A DNA stretch of 64,000 bases from Latrodectus hesperus (lineage: Eukaryota > Arthropoda > Arachnida > Araneae > Theridiidae), in assembly GCA_037975125.1 (NCBI GenBank), contig CM075857.1, forward strand, positions 24,106,707 through 24,170,706, given 5' to 3'. The notes beneath the pieces were generated by a model. It ran no database searches, had not been told where the DNA came from, and worked only from the letters and a program-made list of their open reading frames with translations. Numbering within the stretch: the first letter of the stretch is position 1; each line of letters begins with the position of its first letter. A program made the translations under genes and the position numbers. This document shows, in pieces, positions 25,586-39,445 of this stretch.

Positions 25586-26948
25586 TTTAATTAAGAGATA
25601 TACATGTGCTTTATATACTGTCAGGAATCTAACTATATTAACGACTTTTTCTTGAAATGAAACTAAAGATTTATGTCAAACGTGTTTTTTTACAAAAATA
25701 AATAGATAACTATTCTATTTTTAATATACTTTTTCAATGCCCGGCTGCTCTGAATTCTTCGTTTCAGCCTTATAAGAGGTGGTATTTGTGGAAACTTAAT
25801 ATGTCACCAAGAAGTCTTGCCATTATAAACACGAAAATAGGTATGTCTTCGGAATTTAGACTCTAACTTTTAGATATTATTTCATATGCAGGTACGGTAT
25901 ATTTTTCGTGTCCCAGTCATCATGATGAACTCGAAAGACCTTCGACTGTGTATGGGTTTGAACTCAATACATTCTGATAATGAAAATTACGCTCTAACAA
26001 ACCAAACCAACAAACCAGGCTCTAACAACAAAGGTCCATTTACAAAATAAATTTTAACAAGTTTTTTGCAAAGTGATCGATATGTTTTCTTCATTTACAA
26101 GAAACATTCTCTTTTAATGACTCACTCATTTTTCTTTAAATGAATTTGGATAGATGTTATACTTTCATCCTCAATTGAAAAAGTTTCAAACATCTCACCA
26201 TTTTTTAAAGTACATTTCAACATGCCATTAGTTAGGTAACTGAAATGTGTCTAAAGCTCTCACGAAACTATTTCTTCAATAGCATCTTCAAAATGTGTCA
26301 TGCATTATTAACAAATGGGTGCAAGATAAAAGTTAGTTAAAAACACCAAATTTTTGTCATGAACTTGTTTCAAAATGATAATTTCAAAGAATAAAAGACG
26401 AAAAAATAATCTTCATATATGTACTACAGAAGCGAAGCCTTCATTAATATTTCCTTTTTACATTCGTGGAACAAGATTTATATTCCAATAAAACTTATTG
26501 TTTGAAAATTTTTGTGGTTATTAATATCTAATAAAGAATCAGAAGAATTTCGTGTACTGTTGATAATATTTTAAGATACAAACTTTGTTGCTATAAATTT
26601 AATTATTAACAAAAAGTACAACATCAGATAATCATGCAAAATTCTGATTTTGCATAAGAATTTACTTTTAAAACGCATCAAACATTTTGACTGGTGTACA
26701 TAATTGAAGACATAAAATAACGACTGATAAATCAGTGAGTAAGACACATACTGTTAAAAAATATATTGATAGCTAGAGTTACAGATTTTAATTAATAATT
26801 TCGTTTAAAAATACAGACACCTATCAAAATTTGATATCAATATTTTTGCATTGGTATTCATAGCTTGTTATTCCGAAACTTAAGTTGAATACTAGTTTTC
26901 ATTCTATTCTGAACCAATGAGGATAAAGAATGATACAGGAATTCATTG

Positions 26949-27236
26949 GCTGGTTCGGGCAACGTTCTCATTATCGGAAGATAGTGACTTCGAATCCTGG
27001 GTTAACCGAAGATCCATCATGTTCACTAAACGCAGCTGAAGCACGTTAAAATTGGGCGTGGTAACAATGTCCTCCTAGTGAAACAATACCTCTGGGGGTG
27101 GCAGGTCAAGTATTGGGGAGTCTCTGCTTGATTCCTGCTTCTAAATTACGAAGACACCTACGCGAGTTCTTCCATAAACTGATAGAGCCTAGCTCAGGTC
27201 TAGGTATAGGGAAGCATGCTAGTGGAACAACAACAG
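26949..27236 (+). mobile_element. SINE-B, near-complete copy
   Basis: tRNA-like head (GGCTGGTTCGGGCAACG, then ACTTCGAATCCTGG), the body shared with 3008-3311 (cacgttaaaa, tcaagtattgggg, gaagcatgct) and an acaacaaca tail. Imperfect target duplication around aattca on both sides. Confidence 0.8.
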
Positions 27237-29630
27237 AAATTCACTGTGAATCTTTTATCAAAACCGTTTTCCATTGGTTAAGAATATTTTTAGCACTGTA
27301 AACTACCAATGAAATAGCTTGAATCATTCTACAAAATTTGAAAGGTGTTTTGTGTGCCTTATGATAGTTCACGTTAAGATCCGTAATCGATTCTCAGTCT
27401 AATTAGAAAATTTTCTTTAAATGTATTACTAAGAATTCATCTGATATTAAATGTAAAATACCAAATTAACATCCACTGCAATTTTGTACATAAGTTACAG
27501 TTACTTTTCTTTTAATATAAGAAAACTAGTTTAAAAGAAAAAAATAATACAACTCAACAAAAAATATAATAGATTAACATTAAAAATTAATATTGTTTGT
27601 GAGCTCATAGAAAATATATAAATACCTAAGTAATACAAGTGATTTGTAATTGCTCTTAAAGTAAAATAAATATAAATTAAAATATGAAGCAAATCAAAAT
27701 ATCATCAATGTTAATTACCAATTTAAGTTAATTATTTGTGGAATTTTAATAATTTTTTGCGTATTAATCAATAATATAATCACCAATAAAATATTAAATT
27801 TTTATTGTTAATTTTCAATCCTACACTGTAAAAAAAAAAACGGAAGAAATACAGTAAAAATCACTGTTATTTAAATAGCTGTCATAGGAACACTAATGAT
27901 TACAGTAAATTTTACTGTAAAATTCAGCCGCAGAAAATCGTTTGCTGGGCATGCACATTGAATTCGCGGGATAAAAGTTCTTCTATTCCTGTGACAAATA
28001 AATCAAATTAATTTCGCCATTTATTTTCCCTTGATTTCGCTTAGTGAAGTTGGTGATATTTTGAGAATAGTTGTTCCTTTAGTTGAAGTTCTATTGAAAT
28101 TTAACCACCAAATATAAGGTAATGTATACTTTTCATATTGTTTATTATGCAATTTGTTAGCTAACTTCAATATACATAAGTTCTAATAAATTTGACTGAA
28201 CATTTCAAAAAATTCTAAGCTGAATTTACAAATGATCATATTTACTAGTATTAATTCAGTGTCAATATTTTTTGCTTATTTTTTATTAATATTTAAAATA
28301 TTTTATAATAGTTTGGTAACATAATTGATTAGTATTTTAATTATCAAATTTTTGATGAAATTAGAGTTGTATTTAAGTGCTTCCATTGTTATAAAATTGC
28401 TTAGCTATATTTCTTTCGAAATTAAAATTGAATAATCATCTATTGTTATATTCTTTTATATATATATTATCAAATATATTAACGGAATTTCTATTTTATT
28501 TCGATGTTGAAAATTCCTGATTTTTCTTTCATTGTACAATTATATAATTTATTGTATATTAACTAAATATAACACAATTTTTATATTTTTTAATAATTTT
28601 TTGGTTAGAATTTTATTAAAAAATGTTTATTTTTTAATACAGATCGTTAAATTGCATTCTAATTATGATCAATAATTCAATTCCATTTTGTAACATGCCT
28701 TAAAATAATAATTTTTTTAGGCATAAATGTTTGTAAATTCTTTCAATAAAATAATATTACAAATAATGATATTTATTTGAATAAATGGTATTGTGTTTAG
28801 AATTTGCATGAAATGTAAAAATGCATTTCAATGAAAAATGTAATGTTTTTTTTAAATTTTCATTTTTTTAAAATGATTATTTTATAACAAATATATTTTA
28901 AATACATATTAGGAAGTACTATTCGAATTAAGGTCATTTATTTAGAAAATGTAAAGTTTATTATTTTATAACCATGATTAATTTTTTTAATTTATATTAT
29001 TAACTAGAACATTAATTAAAAACCTGTTTGGGAAATCTTGTTGGTAGTTTGACATTTATAAAACAAAATTTCTGGCAACACATTTTTTTGTAAAAAATTA
29101 CATTATTACTGCAAATTTAACTTTATTTTATTAAAAAATTGCAAAATTTGTAGTGCTATTTATGATTTATTTACATGTTTGTGAAGGAATCTGAAATTCA
29201 TAAAAGAAAATCTAATTTAAAGTTATAATTAAGAAACAAATACATGAGTGAAAACTTTGTAATTTGTTCTTGCTTAACATATTTAAAACATATTGTGCTC
29301 AAGATTTTTCTAATACTACTGTGCACATTAAATACTACCTTCCAATATAGTCACACTTTTAAAAAAAAATTTTAAATATACCTATGTTTAGAGAAAATAA
29401 GAATTTATGAAGAAAGTGTTTGATTTGTAAAGGAAGTTTTAAAAATAGAATAATCACGAATAACTTTTAGTGGTAAGACTATTCAGAGTAAAGCCTCTTC
29501 ATATCAACTTCAGCCATATTTGAAAGCTGGAGTACGTATGGGAGAGAGAGAGTTTTTGTAAGCACATGTCTTTTTAGAAGTTTTCTATTTTTCCTTCATT
29601 GTAATGTCCGACAAGAAGCCAAAATGCAGT

Positions 29631-29631
<1 letters not shown>

Positions 29632-29682
<51 letters not shown>
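29632..29682. repeat. poly(T) tract, 51 bases
   Basis: Uninterrupted T. Could be the A-tail of a minus-strand insertion, but no retroposon body is recognised next to it. Confidence 0.97.
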
Positions 29683-29683
<1 letters not shown>

Positions 29684-29804
29684 ATATTATAATTGAAGAG
29701 GTTGTAAAATTAGTATGATACTTTTCCATTTCAAAGAAAAGATATTAACACACCTAGTGATATTTCCACATTAAAAGAAAGATGGCCTTTCTTATTTTTA
29801 AAGC

Positions 29805-29881
29805 ATTTAAATCTACAGCAGTTAAACACTTAAAAAAGCATTTTGGGCCATTTTAAGTGTTTAACTGCTGTAGATTTAAAT
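29805..29881. repeat. perfect inverted repeat (31-bp arms)
   Basis: 29805-29835 and 29851-29881 are exact reverse complements with a 15-base loop (aagcattttgggcca). The right arm leads into the small open frame at 29843-30064. Confidence 0.92.
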
Positions 29882-30064
29882 GAAAGACTTAAGTTTGCAT
29901 CAGCTAACAAAATTAAAAGAATTGTTAATTTCTTAAAAACTTCTCCTTTTGGAGGTTGTAAAATACTATTTTCAACCATTGAGGAATTGGATGGAAAAGA
30001 GGTTATTGAAGAGGTATTATTCTTCTATCTGCAGATTTTGGAGAAGACTCGAAAAAATATTTAG
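29843..30064 (+). other. short open frame, unknown (73 codons)
   Basis: Reads MGHFKCLTAVDLNERLKFAS and later FGGCKILFSTIEELDGKEVI. Amphipathic, protein-like composition, but no family recognised. Starts inside the inverted repeat. It may be an exon of the unclassified element or chance. Confidence 0.2.
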
Positions 30065-32159
30065 AAGTACTGCAGTAAAATATTCAAAATTTTATTTTAA
30101 AAAAATTACAGCTTAGTAAATTATAAATAAGAAATTTAGAAATGAATATGAAAGTTAATCATAAATAAATTAATCAGGAATTTGTTTATTGGTTTTAGAT
30201 TTCCGCATCTTCTTAGGATGCAGTAGATATTATAGACTAACCTTGCACACCGTGTGTATTAATTTGTGGTATGTATTATTTATATATTTCATAAGTTTTG
30301 AAGTGTTTTAACTCAAAAGCAAAAATTTGTTGGTAGATTTATTGACCTCATCAAATACTGTTTACTCTGCTAACATTCTATTTAAAATAAATCATATGAA
30401 TATATAAAATTCTAAGAAAATCTAAATAAATTGTTTTAGTTAAATACATCTTTTTTGATACAACTTCACAATTGTATTCTCCTTTATTTATCTCTAAGTA
30501 CGTATATAATGACGTAAATATGCAGACTTAATGAACAGCAATTATTTTTATATTTCCTAATTTTGCACTATTTCATGTAATTTTTTATTGAAATTAAAGT
30601 TTTCTTAGCGAGAAATACAACTTTGATTTCACTCTTAGATAACTTAGATTTCTATTTTGAGCTAACTATTTACGAATTAAAAAATTCAGTTTAAAGCAAA
30701 TGTTTTATAAAATGTCATTTCATAAATTATTGTTACTTTGACACATTATAGCTGTTTAATTTTTGTGAATATTTTCGATGGAAATGTTTTTAAATTGTGT
30801 AAATATGTATGTAAAAGAAATGTTTCTATATTCTCTACAAAATTAATTTTTTTAACTTAAAATCGGTTTTTGTATGTTATCTTTAAAATGTAGGCATAAA
30901 GTTTTTTCGCACTTTATTTCTAAAATTTGTAATTCACAATTGGAAGTGTTATGATTTGCTTCTTAGAGGATATAATTTTCGATAACATAAATGAATCCTT
31001 ATAAAACAAATTCTAAATTCTCTTTTAATAAATCAATTACAAATTAGTTTTTCGAGATAGAAAACATCAATTAGAACGATTTAATTGAAGTAAAGATTTT
31101 ATCATCTTCATAAGAAGTGAGACCTTCATTACCAAAAATTCTTATCATGAAATTGCTAAAATCACTTGAAATATCTTTTATCATCAAAATGATTGTGATT
31201 GCATAAATATAACAACCACTTGTTAACTACTAAGAGTAGTATATTTTAGGGAAATTCAATCAATTATATAAAACTATGAAAATTTCTAAATATTTTATTG
31301 AACTATTAAACAACTTTTCTTCTGAAATATTCATCTCTTGAAATTTCAAATTAGTTATTCATGTGTCTATTTTTTTTTCAGATGCTTGTTCAACTTTAAT
31401 CCCTCGCAGGGAACGAAATCTAAAAAATATGTCAAGGATGGAATCCAAGCACGTGTTTTTGTCACTTTTAAATAATTTATACAACATAAATGGCTATAAT
31501 TATTAAAATGTAAATAAAAAAATTCTTTACAATTATTTGTGTATTGTCAACTATATTGCTTTTTTTCTCAGAATCTTTATTTGCTTATATTATAATAGAA
31601 AAAAATCAATTACTTTAAACAATATCAAAAAGAAAATTTTTATTGTCTTCACAGTATAATTAAAATACTACATCATTAACTAATTCCCCTTTGATATTTT
31701 TAGTAAAATGGAATGTTTTGTAAGGTTTCTTTTTATCCTAAATCTGAAGAATCACAGATATATCAAAAATCAATTTTATGCTAAGCTTTGTATCTTTTTC
31801 AATATAACTGTTATATCTTAATTTTTAAAAAAAATATGTAATAAAAAATTCAACCTTCTTAACTATTCAACCAAGTTACGATTTGATCCAAGATTTTGAG
31901 GTTAGAAAGTTAAACAATCTCGTTAGGTATTGAAAGTTAAACTATTGATCACAAAATGTTCTGAAAAATGACATCTTCAGCAATATAACATTAGTTATGT
32001 CTTTGTACTTTGTATATTATATAAAAAAAATTGCTTAATAATAGTTGGCTCATAATTAGAAAATTAGCTATTGTGTTTTCAAAATTGATTTATACTCTAC
32101 TGTTATCTTTACAAATCATGATGATAGCTGTAAATAGCTATGGCAGTAGGTTTTGTAGA

Positions 32160-32420
32160 ATATGCAGCAAAAGGCATAGTAAAATGTGCTGTAAAAATAA
32201 CAATAAAAAGTGCTGTAAAAATAACAATAAAAAGTGCTATAAAAATAACAGTAAAAAGTGCTGTAAAAATTACAGTAAAAAGTGCTGTAAAAATTACAGT
32301 TAAAAGTGCTGTAAAAATTACAGTAAAAAGGGCTGTAAAATTATAGTTAAAAGTGCTGTAAAATTACAGTTAAAAGTGCTATAAAATTACAGTAAAAAGA
32401 ACTGTAAAAGTTTTACGAGT
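32160..32420. repeat. 24-bp minisatellite (gctgtaaaaattacagtaaaaagt)
   Basis: About ten units, giving the repetitive translation SAVKITVK in one frame and KCCKNNNK in another; not coding. Each unit contains ctgtaaa and acagtaaa motifs. It sits just inside the right end of the unclassified element. Confidence 0.92.
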
Positions 32421-34334
32421 ATGCTGTAAAATTTACAGCATATTGTACTGGCGCCCAAAACGCCAGCACATTTTGCTGTAAAATTACAGTGCTTTTTTTA
32501 GAGTGTAATTTGATTTTAAAATGTCACATCCGTGCAGTTATTACATATAGAAAATATTTTGGATAGTTTTCGAGGCTAAGATAGCAATCCAAATTTTAAT
32601 ACCTTTTGGTTCAAAATGGTACATTTGCTTATTTCTTTACATCATATTTTAATAAGCGATAAATATAATAAATTTTAAGCACATAATTTTTAATAGTAAA
32701 AAACCTAAAATAAGGAAACTTGTAAATACCCAATCCAGAGATACATTTTTTCAAAATGTTCATTTTTTCTAATCATAATCTCGTAATTCATAATATGAAG
32801 CAAAACCGTAATTACTTCTCTAAAATGATTAATTGATTTAGCAATCTATAAGCAAATTCTTTCCAAGATAATGTGCATCTCATTCATTGATTGCTAAATA
32901 ATGATAATTACACAAGTAATTACCATTGTTAATTACGTGCAGCAATTAGTATTTCTAGCTTGCCGAACACCATGTAAAATAAATAGAAAATGACACACAA
33001 TATAGATGATCCTCTAAAGCTCTAGAGATTCTAGCAATAATAGGAAGTTGCAAAAAGATGTGATTTGAGTTCATTAAAATAATTTCATATCTCATAATGA
33101 GTTAAATGCAAAATAAAAATTTAAAATTCAGTATTAATGTTCTTATGAGAAAAAGATGAGAGATTTCTCACGTCATTTCTAATTAAATAAGGAATTAAGA
33201 ATTTTTAAAATAAAAATCCTTTTAATTTGAGAAAAATATTTCCCTTAAAATCTGTCTAATTATTTTAACATTTGTATAATTGCTTTAATTTTAAAATCAA
33301 TTTCAAGAAGCAGTAATATCTGGTATCAATTAATGTGCATGCTTATCATTTAAATGCGTAGAAATCCTTTGTCCGATAAATCATTAAATTGTAATGACCT
33401 TTTTAAGTGAAACACTTAATACCTTAAAAAAATTAAAGACATTTACATTTTTACTTTTGTATGTAGAGTAAATGTTGGAGAATCTGGTGGGCCTGTGAAA
33501 GCTACAAGTTTCATAAGTAAACATCTAATGCTTATAATATGATTAAGACTAGGAGAGAGATTAAACCACTTCATGAGTAGGATATCTTCACTTTCAAGGA
33601 AATAATCCAACAAGACCACGAAAGTGAAAAGGCCATACCAACCATGGCTACGAGTTTCGGACATAAACAACTTAAAATATAAAGTACATAACTATAATAA
33701 TAGAATATCAACTGCTTCGTCTGTGTACCTTTTAAAGATTCGGATTATGTATGTCTGCCTGCATCTTGATTCCTTTTGAAAATTGATGATTTACACTGAA
33801 GTTTTATTGTTGAACACCTATTCTCGTAGAATTGTTATCCTACAAGAATCCATGGGTAGACATATTGGAACACTATGTGATCACTGAACATCACATTGGC
33901 CCATTGGACAAATTCCAGCTTTAACAAGCGGGCGTAAGAGGCATCCAAAGTGTTAGCATTTAATTTTCCATTCGTTTTAATTCAATGAATTAACTAGTTA
34001 AGTTGATTTTTGAATTCTTTGTCAATATTTAATCCAGTACTTATATAGAAGCCAAGAACTGTTTTTCATAAATATATGTACGCACACATGTTTATGTTCG
34101 TAAATTTATGTACGACTGCAGGTTTTTAAATTACCAATAAAAAGATTATGCAATGAGAATTATAAAGCGTGCTTTGTTATGCCTTGTAAATTGAAATTAT
34201 TTCTTATAAAGCAGTGATAGTAAACCTCTTTTATACATGCCGCCAAATCTGCTAGCAGTAAAATTTTCTAAGTACTCGCAAATTCTGTTATAGCTTCAAT
34301 TTCTGAAATAGCAAACAAATTTTAATAACTCAAC

Positions 34335-34541
34335 CTCCAGACGGTTGGGGCACGTTAAAACTGGGCGTTATCACAATGCCCTCCAAGTGAAATGATACCT
34401 CTTGGGGTGGCAGGCCAAGTATTGGGGATTTTTTGATTGGTCCCTGCTTTAAAATCACGAAGATTCCACCCACTTGCTACTATCTAACTGGTAGGGCCCA
34501 ACGCAGGGCTAGATACAGAGAAGCATATTGGTACAACAACT
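34335..34541 (+). mobile_element. SINE-B, 5'-truncated copy
   Basis: Begins at gacggttggggcacgttaaa, equivalent to about base 3105 of the full copy, and runs to acaacaac. The tRNA head is missing. Confidence 0.8.
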
Positions 34542-35639
34542 CACCATGAACGATCATTCCAGCAGCTGAATTAAATATTCAGCTGGTGGATTGATAGTTC
34601 ATGGTTTTCAGGCGTTCATGATCGTTCATGGGCTCTGGTTTTCATTTAAAAAGTTCGCGCTTTCAAATCCCAGGTTGGTGTGGGTGCTTTTAGTTAGAGG
34701 TTTGTAGTCCATTTTAAACAGCAGATTCAGGACAAGTTATCCTTCGTTTGATAAACTGATCGTTGAGCGTTAAGTAATTAAATCAACCCACCATATAAGC
34801 TGAAATATCAACAAGCGGATATTAAGAACTAAGTCCACTATCATTGTTATAAGACGTATTCGGAAATCGAGAACTGACAATGCATTGACGAACAAGAATT
34901 TTAAATATTCTGAGGAATGCTTATCATCGCATCCCTTTCACACTTTTTAGTTTTGAAATTGATTGATTGAAATTGAATTAATGCTAATGAACAAATTGAA
35001 TTTAACGATGATTAGTAATCTTTCAAATGGTTTCAAATATCTCTTTTAAAAAGTTAACCATTAATACAAGAAAGGAGGGTTTCATCGGTACTTATCAAAG
35101 GAACAGATGAAAAATAAGAAATTTATGTAATGGTTTCAAGAAATTTGACACCGAATTAATTGTTTCACTATGTTAAGTGAGACATAAAAATGTTCGATTT
35201 AAATATTATGTAATAATTTAACCGTTTGTCCACATTGCTTTTCAAGAAAAATTAAATGCAAATACTTGGAACCAGTTGATGAATTTAATTCGGTTTCAAA
35301 ATTTTGCCTCGTTACACATTATCTTAACTATATTTATCATATTTTCATATACATAAAAACCTATTAAAAGTTTTCCTTCATGTAATTTTTATTAAATATT
35401 GATAGGAATATGTTTCCAAAATAATTATTTGATGCATCAGCTGAATCGAATCCTGTGCGCAAATAAATTGGGAACATGATTATTATATTTGTTTACTTTA
35501 ATATTTATTTTTTACATCTTATATTATGAATCTCTTATACCGATTCAAGTTTTAATACATTCAAAAGAGTACTTTTCAATTTACAAATAAAGAATCACAC
35601 CAAAATAATTTTACCACAAGTTAAGAAAATTGTTGTTAA

Positions 35640-35912
35640 TTTAACACTTGGACCAGCCAAGCTTTCTAGCTGACGGCTATGCGAAGTTAAATCAGAAGGG
35701 TGCCTCTTTCGTTTAACTAGAGTACCACGAAGATGAAAGCACTACTTTGCTCTAAGACTTCTCCGATAGATAGCCCCACCGGAGGATCTACTCTCTCAAT
35801 TTTGATTTTGATCTGGAGGCGGAGGAAATTTTCTCCAAACCATTACACTTTTGGTAACTGCTAAATCATCGACCAGAGGACTTTTAAATTCCACAGATTT
35901 AACACCCATGCA
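35640..35912 (-). mobile_element. SINE-D, 5'-truncated copy
   Basis: Matches 9900-10165 (tctaagacttctccgataga, ccaccggaggatc, ctccaaaccattacac). The tRNA-like head is missing. Ends about 35 bases beyond the donor of catulin exon f. Confidence 0.8.
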
Positions 35913-35951
35913 TATCGCATGTACTCGGAGTTAAGAAAGTGTATAACTTAC

Positions 35952-36170
35952 GTTAAACTCTGAAGAAGGGTTAGCAGTGTAATTAGTGGCAATTGTCTTC
36001 TCTGGCTTCGAGGGCAGAGCGGCAGAATTCCTACAGAGCTCCGATACTTCTTGAGCGAGGGCAGTCACGTCTTGGTCGAGGGCCTTCCACACATCCATGA
36101 AGACCTCGACGTTCTCCCGGGCGACCTTGCTGCTCGGATGGAGGAATAGAGTGTGGCAGGCACTTAACAC
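35952..36170 (-). CDS. CTNNAL1: alpha-catulin exon f (73 codons)
   Basis: Acceptor TCTGTTGCAG, then VLSACHTLFLHPSSKVAREN and VEVFMDVWKALDQDV; donor AAC|GTAAGT. Phase 0-0, 219 bases. LHPSSKVARENVEVF aligns with catulin LHPSSKIAKENLDVF, the C-terminal vinculin-like domain. The last 25 residues are a low-conservation Ser/Pro/Thr linker. A SINE-D copy lies about 35 bases past the donor. Confidence 0.94.
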
Positions 36171-36319
36171 CTGCAACAGATTTACAGTTACTAAACTAGA
36201 AAAAATAAAGTCACTTGTTACGGTAAATTCTAGAATAAAAAATAATAAAGAGGAGCATTGTAAGAAAATTAATTTAAATAAGTTTTTCATTTGTAACAAT
36301 GTACTCTCACCCCTTGGCT

Positions 36320-36650
36320 AAAAAGGAACATGAAATCCATGGTTGAAAATTTGATAACTGAAACTGCACTGGGGGAGAAATATTCCCAGTTTTCCAAGAA
36401 AGACTGCTGAGGCTCTGTTTAGAGGACTCACTGGACATGACTGCTTGCCGGACCATCTCTAGAAAATTAGAGTGGTGGATTCCCCAAACTATTTTTTGTG
36501 TGAATCTAATCAACCACTGATTTTTGAGTATTTAAATAGTTGTAATGTACTTCCTCAATATGAGGACATTGTCAAAAAGTATTAGAGAGCCCGTGAACTA
36601 ATGGCTTAAGAGCTAAAGTTTGGCATTTGTAAAATAAATAAATAAATGAT
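36320..36650 (+). pseudogene. non-LTR retrotransposon 3'-end remnant
   Basis: Translated fragments LFRGLTGHDCLPDHL, IRVVDSPNYFLC and YEDIVKKY resemble the post-RNase H C-terminus of non-LTR ORFs (TGHDCL..HL..IGI.DSP.C.LC). Several frame breaks. It ends in aaaataaataaataaat, a plausible 3' tail. Confidence 0.55.
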
Positions 36651-37208
36651 TGAAAATTCTACCAAGCAAATTAAATTAAATATACCGATCTAGTGCGCAA
36701 AATTTAAAATTCTAACAATTATATCAAATGGAACAGGTCAATTTGGTACCCAAATAGCTGCTATTCTAGTTTAACGATTCGTGGATTTAATTTCCATCTC
36801 GGATTTGAAATTTTGTGCTTGTTTGGTGTCTACTTTAAATTGTTGATTCTGGTCAATTAGCCTTCTTCAGTCAAAAAATGACTACTGAGTTACAAGCAAA
36901 TTAAACTAAATATACTAATTAAACATGTAGGATAAAATATGGTTTGCACACTTATATGAAAAAAGGTAATAAATGAGCATATTTCTGGCTTTTTAAAACT
37001 ATCTTGTTTTCAATATAGTTTTTTTATTACTCAATCTTAATTAAAATAAATACTATACAAGTATATGTCAGGATTAGAGAGAGATCTCTAATTAAAACTT
37101 TCAATTTTGGCCGCACATGACGGTGAAAGTTAGATACGAGAGATGAAGGATGAGAAAGAGAGAGGAGATAGTAAACAATATGTTACGTTACGCTCCGTTG
37201 GTTATTTA

Positions 37209-38718
<1,510 letters not shown>

Positions 38719-38803
<85 letters not shown>
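38719..38803. repeat. (TA)n microsatellite, right of Tc1-like element
   Basis: Pure TA run continuing directly from the transposon end. Confidence 0.97.
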
Positions 38804-38807
<4 letters not shown>

Positions 38808-39167
38808 TCGATATTTTAAATACAGTTGCTTATTTTATTTACTATTGGCATAAATATTTATTCGATTACCTTTATCATACTGTTGACAATAAAATATTTT
38901 ATTTGAAGTAAATTGTTATAATTAACAACACAGAAATATCTTTTGACTTTTTTATATTAATAAAAAACAATTTATTTTACTTAGTCTATTTTAATACTGA
39001 CAGCATAAAAAATTAATAAGCATTTTTCTTTTACTATTGAAAGTATATTTTGTATTTTGAATATACTTATTGTGTGTGTTATTATTAAATTGATATCACA
39101 ATTTAGAAAATAATTAAAAGTTCTTTTCCTTGAAATCATTAATTAACAATTGTCAGGCGATGAATAC

Positions 39168-39260
39168 CTGTGGTCCATAAACTTGTAGACAGGCTTCAGT
39201 GTTTTTCGACAGCACTTGAACTGATTCTGCACTGGCTACGTGGTGTAGGAGTTTGCACAC
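39168..39260 (-). CDS. CTNNAL1: alpha-catulin exon e (31 codons)
   Basis: Short exon (93 bases) with acceptor CAATCCAG and donor CAG|GTATTC. It reads VCKLLHHVASAESVQVLSKN and ends CLQVYGPQ, matching vertebrate catulin TCRLLRHISGTEPLEITC...QVTGQQ in order and spacing. Phase 0-0. It joins directly to exon d (HLQE) and exon f (VLSACHTLFLHPSS). Confidence 0.9.
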
Positions 39261-39445
39261 CTGGATTGTAGAATAATAACAGAAGAATTAGAAGCAATAA
39301 TGCAGTCAAGATTTAAAAAAATTTTTCCTTGTACATAAAAGGAAAATCTTCCCAGTGATATTTATTCAAATTTAAACTGAAAAGGAACCTTTCAGTAAAA
39401 GTTAGTTCACCTATAATTATTTTATATTGACCAGTGCTATGATAT

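Larger units (their letters stand above)
27822..32508. mobile_element. unclassified 4.7 kb element with inverted ends (candidate)
   Basis: The left end tacactgtaaaaaaa (27822) mirrors the right end tttttttagagtgta (32493-32507). Both ends carry many acagtaaaa / tttactgt motifs in the subterminal region. Inside are poly-T (29632-29682), a 31-bp inverted repeat (29805-29881), a short open frame (29843-30064) and exon-like pieces (for example after tttttttcag at 31380). No known transposase was recognised and no target duplication found. It may be a degraded DNA transposon, or two unrelated repeats. Confidence 0.35.
25126..35951 (-). other. 10.8 kb intron between catulin exons f and g
   Basis: Contains a 39-bp minisatellite, two SINE-B copies, one SINE-D copy and the unclassified 27822-32508 segment. 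The stretches 25590-26940, 27240-27815, 32510-34330 and 34545-35635 show no recognisable gene or element. Confidence 0.7.

Noticed and set aside
32031..32346. Lys/Asn/Cys-rich and SAVKITVK repeat frames
   Set aside because: By-products of the 24-bp minisatellite.
36097..36321. Plus-strand frame over catulin exon f; likewise 9635-9832, 52650-52940 and 63609-63917
   Set aside because: Antisense shadows of catulin exons.
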